This document shows, piece by piece, positions 5,901-11,074 of a stretch of 11,215 nucleotides of DNA; positions within the stretch are counted from its first letter, which is position 1, and each line of letters starts with the position of its first letter. The position numbers and the translations under genes are program-made. The stretch spans positions 133,171-144,385 of the forward strand of contig MU646962.1 in the NCBI GenBank assembly GCA_026770585.1, read 5' to 3'. The stretch is from Baffinella frigidus. Its lineage: Eukaryota > Cryptophyceae > Cryptomonadales > Baffinellaceae. The notes beneath the pieces were generated by a model that was not told the DNA's origin, made no database searches, and was given only the letters and a program-made list of their open reading frames with translations.

Positions 5901-8808
5901 TCGAATTGCACGCCTCCCTCGCCCCCCCCATGCCCCGAGGGAATCGCATCATCAATAATGATACTGCCATGCAAGCCTCCCAGTGGTCTTTCCCCTCAGC
6001 GCAGATCCAACCGCCGACCAGAGCTCAGCCGCAACGTGTTCTCGGTCGCAACTCGCTTGGAGGCGACCTGCTGCTCTCTCTAGCTCTCTCAGAGTCGTCT
6101 CGCTACTCTCTCTAACAGCTGTCGCGGAGGAAAGATTCCAGGGACCAGCTGTCCACTCCCCATGCCCCCCCCCCCACCTTTCGCAAGCAGCCTGCCTGAC
6201 TTGGGCCGCCCCCCCCCTCCCCCCTTGACCAAGAAGCGAGTGCCCTCGGGCGCTCTCCGCAGAGTAGGGCAGGCAGGCTGGCGGGTCGCTGCTGCCGCAA
6301 CCTCTCCGTGTTCCCATGGTGCTCCCCTCTCCCAGATCAGTCTGCCTGTGTTTTTTGTTTTTTTGTTTGGGGGGAAGGGGGGGCGCAAACCTCGGAGCTG
6401 GCGACGGCCTTATCGATGAGGTCGACCTTGTTCTGGACGAGGACCATGGCACAGTCGCTCACCTCCGCCTCTACCTTGGCCTTCCAGCTTTCCACCGCTT
6501 CGAACGACGCACGGTCCACCTGCCAAGGTCAGAGCAGGTCATGCGGCATGATAGCCTTTCGCCCCTAAACAAGCGTGATAACCGGCCATCCACCACCCCC
6601 CACCGTCGTGTCTCGTCCCCTCTGCGTCCACACACCCGCCACCGCCACCCGGACCAGCAGCCGGTTCAGTCCGGGGTGTGGAGAGTCGAGAAACACCTCC
6701 GCCTCTACCTTGGCCTTCCAGCTCTCGACCGCTTCAAACGACGCCCGGTCCACCTTTAGGGTTCAGGGTTCAGGGTTCAGGGTTCAGGGTTGAGGGTTGA
6801 GGGTTGAGGGTTCAGGTTCAGGGTGTAGGGTCAATGAACATCCCCCGCCACCCACCAGCAGGTCTCCACAGCTTCGAGCGACGCACGGTCCACCTTTAGG
6901 GTTCAGAGTGCACGGTTGAGGTTGAGGGTTTAGGGTGCCAGCATGAAAAAACATCCCCCACCGTCACTCCTCTCTCCACAGCTTCGAACGACGCACGGTC
7001 TACCTGCCACCATTTTGAAATTAATACTGTTGCGATGAACCCGCATCCTCGTATTGTGAACATAAAAAATGAAGATAATAATAATTTTTGTTTAGGAAGC
7101 ATGTAAGGTGTCATGGGACTACTTTTTGGAGGCAAATAAGTCCTCAAGCGTCAACTTTTCCCGTATTGTTCCCCTAAACCGTTTTGAAGAGATTAGTCCC
7201 AGCTGTCCTGAGTCATTTTCAAAAGTGAGCTAACTATTTTGGTTTGGTAAATAGGCGACCTCAAATATTGCGTTTTTTGCTCATGTTAAATAATTCGGGA
7301 CTAATTTACTACACGACATGCTGACATTCTTGGTACAAACTCGAATCGTTGCTTTTTCGGATGATTTTAGGCAACTGCTTCGACAATAAAAGCGTTTGTG
7401 AAAGATGTCATGATAGCCATTGATGTTTATGCTGACATAGCTTTTTAATGTCATGGTAGGTGCATATCATGATATGCATATGCACCTACCATGGCATAAC
7501 AACGCTGTTTCTAGAGAGTTTGAATGCTATGGCATGCATCGTTTATGTCATGATATGCACCTACCATGACATACATCGTGTAGTAAATTAGTCCCGAATT
7601 ATTCAACAGTCCCGAATAACCTTACAGACTTCCTAGTGTTCTATGTAGATTGGATACTCCTGAAAACCACCCCAAAAGAGTACCCCCACCGCCCACCGTC
7701 ACTTCTCTGCACCCCCCACCACCCTCCGCCACTCATCTTTCCACCTGCGCTCCCCCCCCTCCCTACCGTCGCCCGGCACCAACAGCTGCGGTTCAGCCCG
7801 GGGCATGCAGGGACGAGCAACACCTCTGTTTCCCAATATCTAGTGGCGGGCGGCACGGAGGGCTTGGTTTAGGGTTTGGGGTTTAGGGTTGGGGGGTTGG
7901 GGTTTGGGGTTCGGGGTTTAGGGTTTAGGGTTTAGGGTTTGGGGTTCAGGGTTCGGGGTTTACGGTTTAGGGTTTGGGGTTTAGGGCCTGGGGTTTAAGG
8001 TACCGAGGAGAAGGCGATAACGCAGCCCTGGGCGTTGCGGTAGTACTGTTTCGTGAGCGCGTCGAACTCCTCTTGCCCGGCTGTGTCCCACACCATGAAC
8101 GTGATGTTCTGCCCGTACGTTCAAAATATTCAGGAAAAGGGGTCATGGGCACTTTTTTTTACAATTTTTATGGTGCCATTCGCTCTCCCCCTCTCCCTCT
8201 CTCACCCTCTCTCACACACTCTGTGTCCCTGTCTCTGTCTGTCTGTCTCTGGCGCAGTGCCAGCTTCGGTTGTCCGTATCGCGCTGATTCGCGTTGAACC
8301 ATCGGCAGGGAAGACACACAACTTCCGGCGACTTGGCCCAAGACAGCGCCAGTTTGCCACTAGCGCTTGGTTGCGGCGCATCCACCGGAAGCATTGGGGG
8401 GCATTGGAGGGGGGGAGGCAGTGAGGGAAGGGAGGCAGGGGCGGGGGGTCGGACACCTGTCCGATCGAATTGATGTACTGCTCCTTTTCCAGGAAGTCGA
8501 CCCCAATCGTCTTCTTGTACCTGGTGCCGAGACAGCCTCCTCAACAGATATTCGCTGCGGAGGCCTCTGCTGCAGGTGCCGGATTCTGTTTGGCTGAGGG
8601 GATTGGGCATGGGGTTTCGGGAGCCGGGGCTGGGCGGAAAGCCCTGCGGTGCTGCTGGTGCAAGCGTGTCGGCGGGGGGCGTTTTGGGGGAGTACGTGTC
8701 CGTGAACTCGCCGGTGCAGAACTTGCGGATCATGCTGCTCTTCCCCACCCCTCCATTCCCGACGACGATCACCTTGATCGTCGTCTCAAAGTCCTCAACG
8801 AGCGACAT
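2873..8808 (-). CDS. RAB23: RAB23-family small GTPase, nine-exon gene
   Basis: Conceptual splicing (exons 8696-8808, 8457-8520, 8004-8108, 6391-6519, 5371-5448, 5108-5155, 4770-4817, 3409-3493, 2873-2904) gives 233 residues; human RAB23 is about 237. Seen in the product: P-loop GNGGVGKS at residues 17-24; switch I YKKTIGVDFLE with Thr42; switch II WDTAGQEEFDA with Gln71; NKVD at 124-127; YRTCV at 151-155, matching the RAB23 version of the G5 loop; a late VINVG..KPKQRT tail like the human VINLRPNKQRT tail; and a terminal CSIL CaaX box, whose final Leu predicts geranylgeranylation. All eight introns are GT-AG with matching phase (2,0,0,0,0,0,0,1). RAB23 is known to act in vesicle traffic linked to cilia, and in animals in Hedgehog signalling, so a flagellated host is inferred. 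The GTPase active-site residues are intact, so it looks functional. The tail exons are the least certain part, because Rab tails vary. Confidence 0.93.
2978..3099. mobile_element. TA-flanked palindromic MITE, copy 3 (RAB23 intron 8)
   Basis: The left end is CAGGGGTACCTCGCTCAT and the right end is TTATGAGCCAGGTACTCCTG, with TA at 2976-2977 and 3100-3101. The centre is ACCATAGGGCCCTAGGCC. Near-complete copy inserted in the last intron of RAB23. Confidence 0.88.
3321..3366. repeat. Dispersed 46-base repeat, copy 1 (RAB23 intron 8)
   Basis: GGCTC..GGATCACTC..GGCTCGAGAGTAATA is shared with 5764-5809. The GGCTCGAGA core followed by an AT-rich tail is loosely like a tRNA B-box, but no A-box is seen, so no SINE claim is made. 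Confidence 0.4.
3409..3493 (-). CDS. RAB23: RAB23 exon 8 (tail, VIN...KQRT)
   Basis: Acceptor AACGCAG|G after a CCATAAA array; donor ACAG|GTACGC. Encodes 28 residues, AAPKAAIKDAKKEGVINVGA then SQKPKQRT, plus one base. VIN and KQRT match the human tail. It ends in phase 1, as the last exon requires. Confidence 0.85.
3500..3595 (-). repeat. GTTTATG-variant telomere-like array in RAB23 intron 7
   Basis: Plus-strand repeats of TTTATGG, TGTATGG and TTTCGGG; CCATAAA in the RAB23 sense direction. It lies immediately upstream of the exon 8 acceptor. Confidence 0.9.
3600..3908. other. RAB23 intron 7 sequence without recognisable features
   Basis: Ordinary-complexity intronic sequence. The only local structure is a small GGTCTC/GAGACC hairpin near 3802. 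Confidence 0.55.
3909..4198. repeat. Pair of direct repeats flanking the nested palindrome
   Basis: GGGGGTGGACCACATCCTTG near 3909 and GGGGTTGGACCACAGCCTTG near 4169 are each followed by ACGGT(G)CCCT. They sit on either side of the inverted repeat at 4035-4160, in the same orientation. Confidence 0.6.
4035..4160. repeat. Nested inverted repeat in RAB23 intron 7
   Basis: The perfect 16-base arms CCACGCCAGAGGGCTC (4035-4050) and GAGCCCTCTGGCGTGG (4145-4160) enclose a TGACGTCGTT / AACGATGTCA pair and a central TTCAGGGG-ATTC-CCCCTGAA hairpin. This layered palindrome could be an old foldback element. Confidence 0.75.
4305..4560. repeat. GGCA/GGGC then GTGA tetranucleotide array in RAB23 intron 7
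   Basis: (GGGC)n and (GGCA)n at 4305-4339 run into about 220 bases of (GTGA)n with GTGC, GTGG and GTGT variants. In the RAB23 sense direction this is TCAC-rich. All minus-strand frames are open and read THSLTHSLTH, which is a repeat artefact. Confidence 0.95.
4770..4817 (-). CDS. RAB23: RAB23 exon 7 (variable linker)
   Basis: Acceptor CATCTAAG|G directly downstream of a telomere-like array; donor AAG|GTGCCA. Encodes 16 residues, VAEPGVPTLAAAPKSK, phase 0 at both ends. Low-complexity linkers are normal at this point in RAB23, so homology does not confirm it. Support comes from the clean splice sites, the exact phase, and a final length close to the family norm. Confidence 0.68.
4822..5103 (-). 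repeat. TTTAGGG array filling RAB23 intron 6
   Basis: Tandem TTTAGGG with TTCAGGG, TTTATGG and TTGAGGG variants. It occupies almost all of the intron between exons 6 and 7 (4818-5107). The sense strand of RAB23 is CCCTAAA. Confidence 0.95.
5108..5155 (-). CDS. RAB23: RAB23 exon 6 (last G-domain helix)
   Basis: Acceptor CCAACCAG|G, donor AAG|GTCTAA. Encodes the 16 residues VFEYIGEMYVNGGETK, matching human VFKYLAEKYL. This is a 48-base island between two telomere-like arrays. Phase 0 at both ends. Confidence 0.92.
5158..5360 (-). repeat. TTTAGGG array filling RAB23 intron 5
   Basis: Tandem TTTAGGG, with a TTTCGGG sub-block around 5281-5320. It occupies nearly all of the 215-base intron between exons 5 and 6. 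Confidence 0.95.
5371..5448 (-). CDS. RAB23: RAB23 exon 5 (G5 loop)
   Basis: Acceptor ACCCGCAG|G, donor AAG|GTCAAC. Encodes 26 residues: EVEELAKRLNLKLYRTCVSE then NLNVNK. This aligns with human EAEALAKRLKLRFYRTSVKEDLNVNE. Phase 0 at both ends. Telomere-like repeats start within a few bases of the exon on the acceptor side. Confidence 0.93.
5452..5572 (-). repeat. TTTGGGG/TTTAGGG array at the RAB23 exon 5 acceptor
   Basis: A homogenised TTTGGGG block (about 5471-5520) followed by TTTAGGG variants. It ends three bases from the acceptor AG of exon 5. Confidence 0.93.
5580..6389. other. RAB23 intron 4, mostly unremarkable
   Basis: Intron between exons 4 and 5. It holds the dispersed repeat at 5764-5809, several C or G homopolymers (6166-6178, 6210-6225, 6368-6383) and a T-rich tract at 6350-6367. 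The open frames here are composition artefacts of GC-rich DNA. Confidence 0.6.
5764..5809. repeat. Dispersed 46-base repeat, copy 2 (RAB23 intron 4)
   Basis: GGCTCGCAGACC..GGATCACTC..GGCTCGAGAATAATT, same orientation as the copy at 3321-3366 and roughly three-quarters identical by eye. Confidence 0.4.
6391..6519 (-). CDS. RAB23: RAB23 exon 4 (NKVD guanine-binding motif)
   Basis: Acceptor CTTGGCAG|G, donor GAG|GTTTGC. Encodes 43 residues beginning VDRASFEAVESWKAKVEAEV and containing VLVQNKVDLID. It is phase 0 at both ends and is the only complete copy. Shorter copies of its 5' part lie at 6697-6753, 6864-6893 and 6971-7003. An internal GTGAGC at 6462-6457, after Glu113, is a better-looking donor than the one used, and it marks where copy 6697-6753 stops matching. 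Confidence 0.92.
6697..6753 (-). pseudogene. Partial duplicate of RAB23 exon 4 (copy b)
   Basis: Encodes VDRASFEAVESWKAKVEAE, the first 19 residues of exon 4, with a few silent base changes. The acceptor is CCCTAAAG|G, with the AG built from the last A of a telomere-like repeat. It ends GAG|GTGTTT, a possible donor, so it could act as a 57-base phase-0 cassette exon. Inclusion would repeat 19 residues and probably disrupt the G domain, so I read it as a relic or decoy exon. Confidence 0.85.
6754..6834 (-). repeat. TTCAGGG/TTGAGGG array fused to exon-4 copy b
   Basis: Tandem TTCAGGG then TTGAGGG. Its first unit abuts the duplicated exon and supplies the A of its acceptor AG. Confidence 0.92.
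6864..6893 (-). pseudogene. Truncated duplicate of RAB23 exon 4 (copy c)
   Basis: Encodes VDRASLEAVE then diverges into intron-like sequence. It keeps a CCCTAAAG|G acceptor fused to a telomere-like repeat. The Phe-to-Leu change and the lack of a nearby donor suggest it is dead. Confidence 0.78.
6894..6936 (-). repeat. Short telomere-like run fused to exon-4 copy c
   Basis: TTTAGGGTTCAGAG followed by TTGAGGTTGAGGG and TTTAGGG. It occupies the same position relative to the copied exon as the array next to copy b, so exon fragment and array were duplicated together. Confidence 0.82.
6971..7003 (-). pseudogene. Truncated duplicate of RAB23 exon 4 (copy d)
   Basis: Encodes VDRASFEAVE then diverges. 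It keeps a GGTGGCAG|G acceptor resembling that of the intact exon. It shares downstream flank (CATCCCCC.., CTCCACAGCTTCGA) with copy c, so the two come from a tandem duplication of roughly 110 bases. Confidence 0.8.
7095..7633. mobile_element. AT-rich inverted-repeat element (non-autonomous DNA transposon-like) in RAB23 intron 3
   Basis: The ends pair as an imperfect inverted repeat (7093-7109 against 7619-7635, 15 of 17 bases, TAGGAAG..TGTAAGGT). An inner perfect 28-base inverted repeat lies at 7289-7316 / 7576-7603. A central palindrome lies at 7453-7467 / 7478-7492 (ATGGTAGGTGCATAT), and a third copy of that motif is inverted at 7546-7571. The ends are flanked by TA on both sides. It is AT-rich against GC-rich surroundings and has no plausible ORF, which fits a MITE. 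Exact ends are inferred. Confidence 0.72.
7685..7835 (-). repeat. Degenerate copy of the flank beyond exon-4 copy b
   Basis: On the minus strand this contains a GTGTTGCTCGTCCCTGCA-like start followed by CCCCGGGCTGAACCG. It parallels the sequence after copy b (GTGTTTCTCGACTCTCC, then CCCCGGACTGAACCG). Both are followed by C/G-rich triplet-like sequence. It therefore looks like a fifth unit of the exon-4 duplication, split from the others by the AT-rich element. Confidence 0.55.
7863..8001 (-). repeat. TTTAGGG/TTTGGGG array at the start of RAB23 intron 3
   Basis: Tandem TTTAGGG, TTTGGGG and TTCGGGG. It abuts the exon 3 donor, so the intron begins GTACCTTAAACCCC in the sense direction. Confidence 0.94.
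8004..8108 (-). CDS. RAB23: RAB23 exon 3 (switch II)
   Basis: Acceptor ACGGGCAG|A, donor TCG|GTACCT. Encodes 35 residues from NITFMVWDTAGQEEFDALTK to VIAFSS, including the DTAGQ motif and catalytic Gln71. Phase 0 at both ends. The donor runs straight into a CCCTAAA-type array. Confidence 0.93.
8160..8241. repeat. CT-rich and CTGT low-complexity tract in RAB23 intron 2
   Basis: CTCTCCCCCTCTCCCTCTCT followed by CTGTCTGTCTGTCT. In the RAB23 sense direction this is purine-rich. No coding role. Confidence 0.85.
8457..8520 (-). CDS. RAB23: RAB23 exon 2 (switch I)
   Basis: Acceptor CACCAG|G, donor CAG|GTGTCC. Encodes YKKTIGVDFLEKEQYINSIG then Q. YKKTIGVDFLE is the RAB23 effector-loop signature. 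The first base completes Thr38 from exon 1 (phase 2). Too short to be called as an ORF by itself. Confidence 0.93.
8696..8808 (-). CDS. RAB23: RAB23 exon 1 (start codon, P-loop)
   Basis: Starts at the ATG at 8808-8806 and encodes MSLVEDFETTIKVIVVGNGG through GEFTD plus the first two bases of Thr38. It carries the whole P-loop. The donor reads GACAC|GTACTC. The open frame continues into the intron, so an unspliced reading would give a false 198-residue protein. The start is chosen because RAB23 proteins begin with a short acidic leader before the first beta strand. Confidence 0.93.
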
Positions 8809-9176
8809 GCTTTCCTCCCCGCCTCACACAGCGCCACCTCTGACGCCCAGCGCCGCCCCTGCACTCCCTCTCACACTGGCCCTGGCCCCTTTCCAGAGGA
8901 TATTTCTCTGAAGGGGGGGGAAACGGCGACGAGAGCAAGCGACGACAACGGGCCGCTGCGGGACAATGCCGCTCACCACGCGGAGCGAACGCTTAACAGT
9001 TGCAACACGGCGTCGGACCCATACACGTTGGACCCAAACGAATCTGTCCCCCTCCCCCTCCAAATCTGGTTCGAACTGCCTACGCAAATTTGAATTTGAT
9101 CAAATGTGCCCCCAGCTTGAGCCTCGCAACCTGTCGATGCGCAACTTGATGGTCAAAATCCCTGGCCGTAGTTAAC
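8809..9176 (-). other. Upstream region and presumed 5' UTR/promoter of RAB23
   Basis: No TATA box or other core promoter element can be named with confidence. It contains a short AT-rich palindromic stretch, CAAATTTGAATTTGATCAAA, near 9085, with TCAAATGTGCCCC that recurs at about 10871. Confidence 0.4.
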
Positions 9177-9308
9177 TCCCAACTCCTCAAGAGTGAGGTG
9201 GGCGTGACCTTCGATGTGAGTGTAAATAAAAGCAGCTCCAGCCATGGGATTACTGATGTGGAGGCCGATCGAGGGCATGGCCGGTGTTCCGCTCCCTGTG
9301 ACCGGATC
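9177..9308 (-). CDS. Candidate exon of an unrecognised minus-strand gene
   Basis: A strong acceptor (ATCTTTTCCAG|G) at 9310/9308 and a GGA|GTTAAC donor give 44 codons: DPVTGSGTPAMPSIGLHISN, PMAGAAFIYTHIEGHAHL, TLEELG. The frame is open well upstream too. The 3' half is repeated at 10587-10650. It lies 370 bases upstream of the RAB23 ATG on the same strand, so it could be the 3' part of a neighbouring gene or an upstream duplicate of one. Family not recognised. Confidence 0.4.
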
Positions 9309-9493
9309 CTGGAAAAGATTGGTGTATTGAACCGCATTGGCCCGGTGCATACTCTGCTGCCGACGGAGCGACCCGCTCGCGGCGCAGACGACGACAGGCA
9401 GCTGGACTCGGGATTCGGAACGGAGGCCGACAGGCAGCCCGTTCCACAAGTTCCCAAGCCCACCCTCGCGCCAGGCTGCATCCCATCCCTGCT

Positions 9494-9895
9494 CCCTGTG
9501 CACGTTTTGCTGCGTGCATGCTTTGATATCCCGCGCACGGGTATGCTCCGCTGCTCCTGCGTGCGTTTTCGCTTTCTCAAAAAGACGTCAGATTTCTTGA
9601 TCGCGCAGCTTCTGTGCACGCTGGGATCGCGCCTGGCCGCACCCTCTCCCTGCGCCCTGTGAGCGTCCTGCTGCGTGCACGCTCTGCTGCCCCGCGTGCA
9701 TACTCCGCTGCTCCCGCGTGCGTCCTCACATTCTACGCGCCGACAAGGCGTCACATCATGCATGGCGTATCTTACAACTTGCGATGGTGCCCCACTGTGC
9801 TCTCGGAGAGCACAGTCCACGCGCTCCCTGTCTTCGCGTGCTTGCTCACGCGGGTATGCCCTGCTGCTCCCGTGTGCACCTCTCAACAGCCGCTG
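9494..9895. repeat. Degenerate tandem repeat, period about 155 bases
   Basis: The motif (G)GTATGCTCCGCTGCTCC(C/T)G(C/T)GTGCG recurs near 9541, 9698 and 9852. Each is preceded by CGTGCTTGCTC- or CGTGCACGCTC-like sequence. This repeat structure explains the long open frames in this stretch. Confidence 0.7.
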
Positions 9896-10164
9896 CACCA
9901 CTGCCGCCGCACCGCGCCCATGTCCATTTCCCCTGACCCCACACCCTCTACGTGAGACAACGAACCCTCACCAGGCCACATCCCCTCCCTTCCCTTCGTA
10001 CTCACCACCGACCTGTATAACCCCTAACCCTGAGGGTCCAAGCGGCCATGACCAGGAGGCCAAGACCAACATCTCCTGCCGCACATGAGCCCTCGCCATA
10101 CTGCATCACCTCCCCTCCCTCCCCACCGAATTTGCTCTGCTGTCCCTATGTCGAGCTTATCTCA

Positions 10165-10352
10165 CTGACCTATGCAACCCGCACATTACGGGTTCTAACC
10201 TTGCATCGGTTGTAACCTTGCATCTCTCTGACCACACAAATCCTGAAACACATTTTTCGCTGACCTCTGCAACCCGCACATTACTACGGGTTCTAACCTT
10301 GCATCGGTCTTAACCTTGCATCTCTCTGACCACACAAATCCTGAAACACATT
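10165..10352. repeat. Tandem duplication of about 90 bases
   Basis: Copies 10165-10254 and 10260-10352 run from CTGACCT(A/C)TGCAACCC to CCTGAAACACATT. The second has three extra bases (ACT). Each also contains ACCTTGCATC twice. On the minus strand each copy has TTTCAG|GATTTGTG and GCAAG|GTTA(A/C) or similar, so a duplicated mini-exon is conceivable but unproven. Confidence 0.88.
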
Positions 10353-10388
10353 GCATGCATTGACTTGGGGGGGGGGGATGCTGTACAC

Positions 10389-10499
10389 TGTTGCGAATTC
10401 GTGGATTGCTGACCCTTCTGGTACCTTCAACCACATGCTTTCGCTCAAAATCTCGGTGCGGCGCAGGTGGAGGCGAGCGAGCTTCAAGTATGGGTCGTC
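10389..10499 (-). CDS. Candidate exon, DDPYLKLARLHLRR segment
   Basis: The frame reads DDPYLKLARLHLRRTEIL, SESMWLKVPEGSAIHEFAT, with a possible donor ACA|GTGTAC. Composition is protein-like. The frame stays open upstream through a 10-base C tract, so the 5' limit is unclear and no good acceptor is seen. It may continue from the segment at 10587-10650, since GKIYG then DDPYLK would read naturally. Family not recognised. Confidence 0.38.
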
Positions 10500-10586
10500 G
10501 CGAACAACCGAAAGGGGGGGGGGCATCACTGCACCACGGGAGAAAGGGGCTCGGTTCAACCCCTATGGGTAGTTCCGGGGAGCTCA

Positions 10587-10650
10587 TCCGTAGATCTTTC
10601 CCATCTCCTCAAGAGTGAGGTGGGCGTGGCCTTCGATGTGAGTGTAAAAT
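10587..10650 (-). CDS. Second copy of the THIEGHAHLTLEE coding-like segment
   Basis: Reads ALFYTHIEGHAHLTLEEMGK then IYG, followed by TGA (10586-10584). It matches the copy at 9183-9245 almost base for base over about 50 bases, with a silent GGT/GGC change. The match covers the sequence upstream of THIEGH (GCTTTATTTTACACTCAC) but stops at LEE(L/M)G. It could be a terminal exon or an exon with an unseen donor. Confidence 0.38.
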
Positions 10651-10652
10651 AA

Positions 10653-10675
10653 AGCACCAAAGCACCAAAGCACCT
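10653..10675. repeat. Short AAAGCACC tandem repeat
   Basis: AAAGCACC occurs three times back to back, next to the duplicated coding-like segment. Confidence 0.85.
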
Positions 10676-10679
10676 GGGA

Positions 10680-11072
10680 CCCCGGGCTCGTTGGATAAAA
10701 AATTAAAACCTAACGGACCTAAAGGACCCCGGCGCTCGCTGGAAGACGCGCTTTGGCCGCAGTCCCAACCGCTGGACCCATGCCATGTGCGAAGATGGCT
10801 GGTGGAGGATCACTTTTCATTTTTTTGCAGTTTTTAATTTTTAGGTCAACATTTGATGGCCAGACCCTGGTCAAATGTGCCCCGCTTCCTAAAGGACAAA
10901 AGGGTCGGAAATCCTTTGGTAGCCTTCTGTGTGTGTGGTCGCATGCCATGGAGTGTCCAATCAACTTCACCGTTTGTTCATTGACCCCGTTGGAGATGCA
11001 GTGTTTTATTCGAACCTGTAATCCGGCCTCGCGCGCTCGAGGGGCGATGGCCTGTCGTTCATTCCCGACGCG
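10680..11072. other. Non-coding or unresolved sequence before the last MITE
   Basis: Open frames exist on both strands (plus 10753-11094, minus 10719-11123) but neither shows a recognisable motif, and both run into the MITE. It shares TCAAATGTGCCCC with the RAB23 upstream region. Confidence 0.45.
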
Positions 11073-11074
11073 TA

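Noticed and set aside
5952-6452. A 166-residue minus-strand ORF
   Set aside because: It covers intron 4 and part of exon 4 in the wrong frame; the exon 4 frame gives the conserved NKVD motif.
8212-8808. A 198-residue single-exon GTPase-like protein from the RAB23 start
   Set aside because: Only its first 38 residues are Rab. The rest is intron 1, exon 2 in another frame, and intron 2. Splicing at GACAC|GTACTC restores the family sequence.
8470-9093. A 207-residue plus-strand ORF
   Set aside because: It is antisense to RAB23 exons 1 and 2, and its composition follows from the coding strand.
9080-9901. A 273-residue minus-strand ORF, the longest in the window
   Set aside because: It runs through the 155-base tandem repeat, is Arg/Ser/Ala-rich, and uses a different frame from the protein-like exon at 9177-9308.
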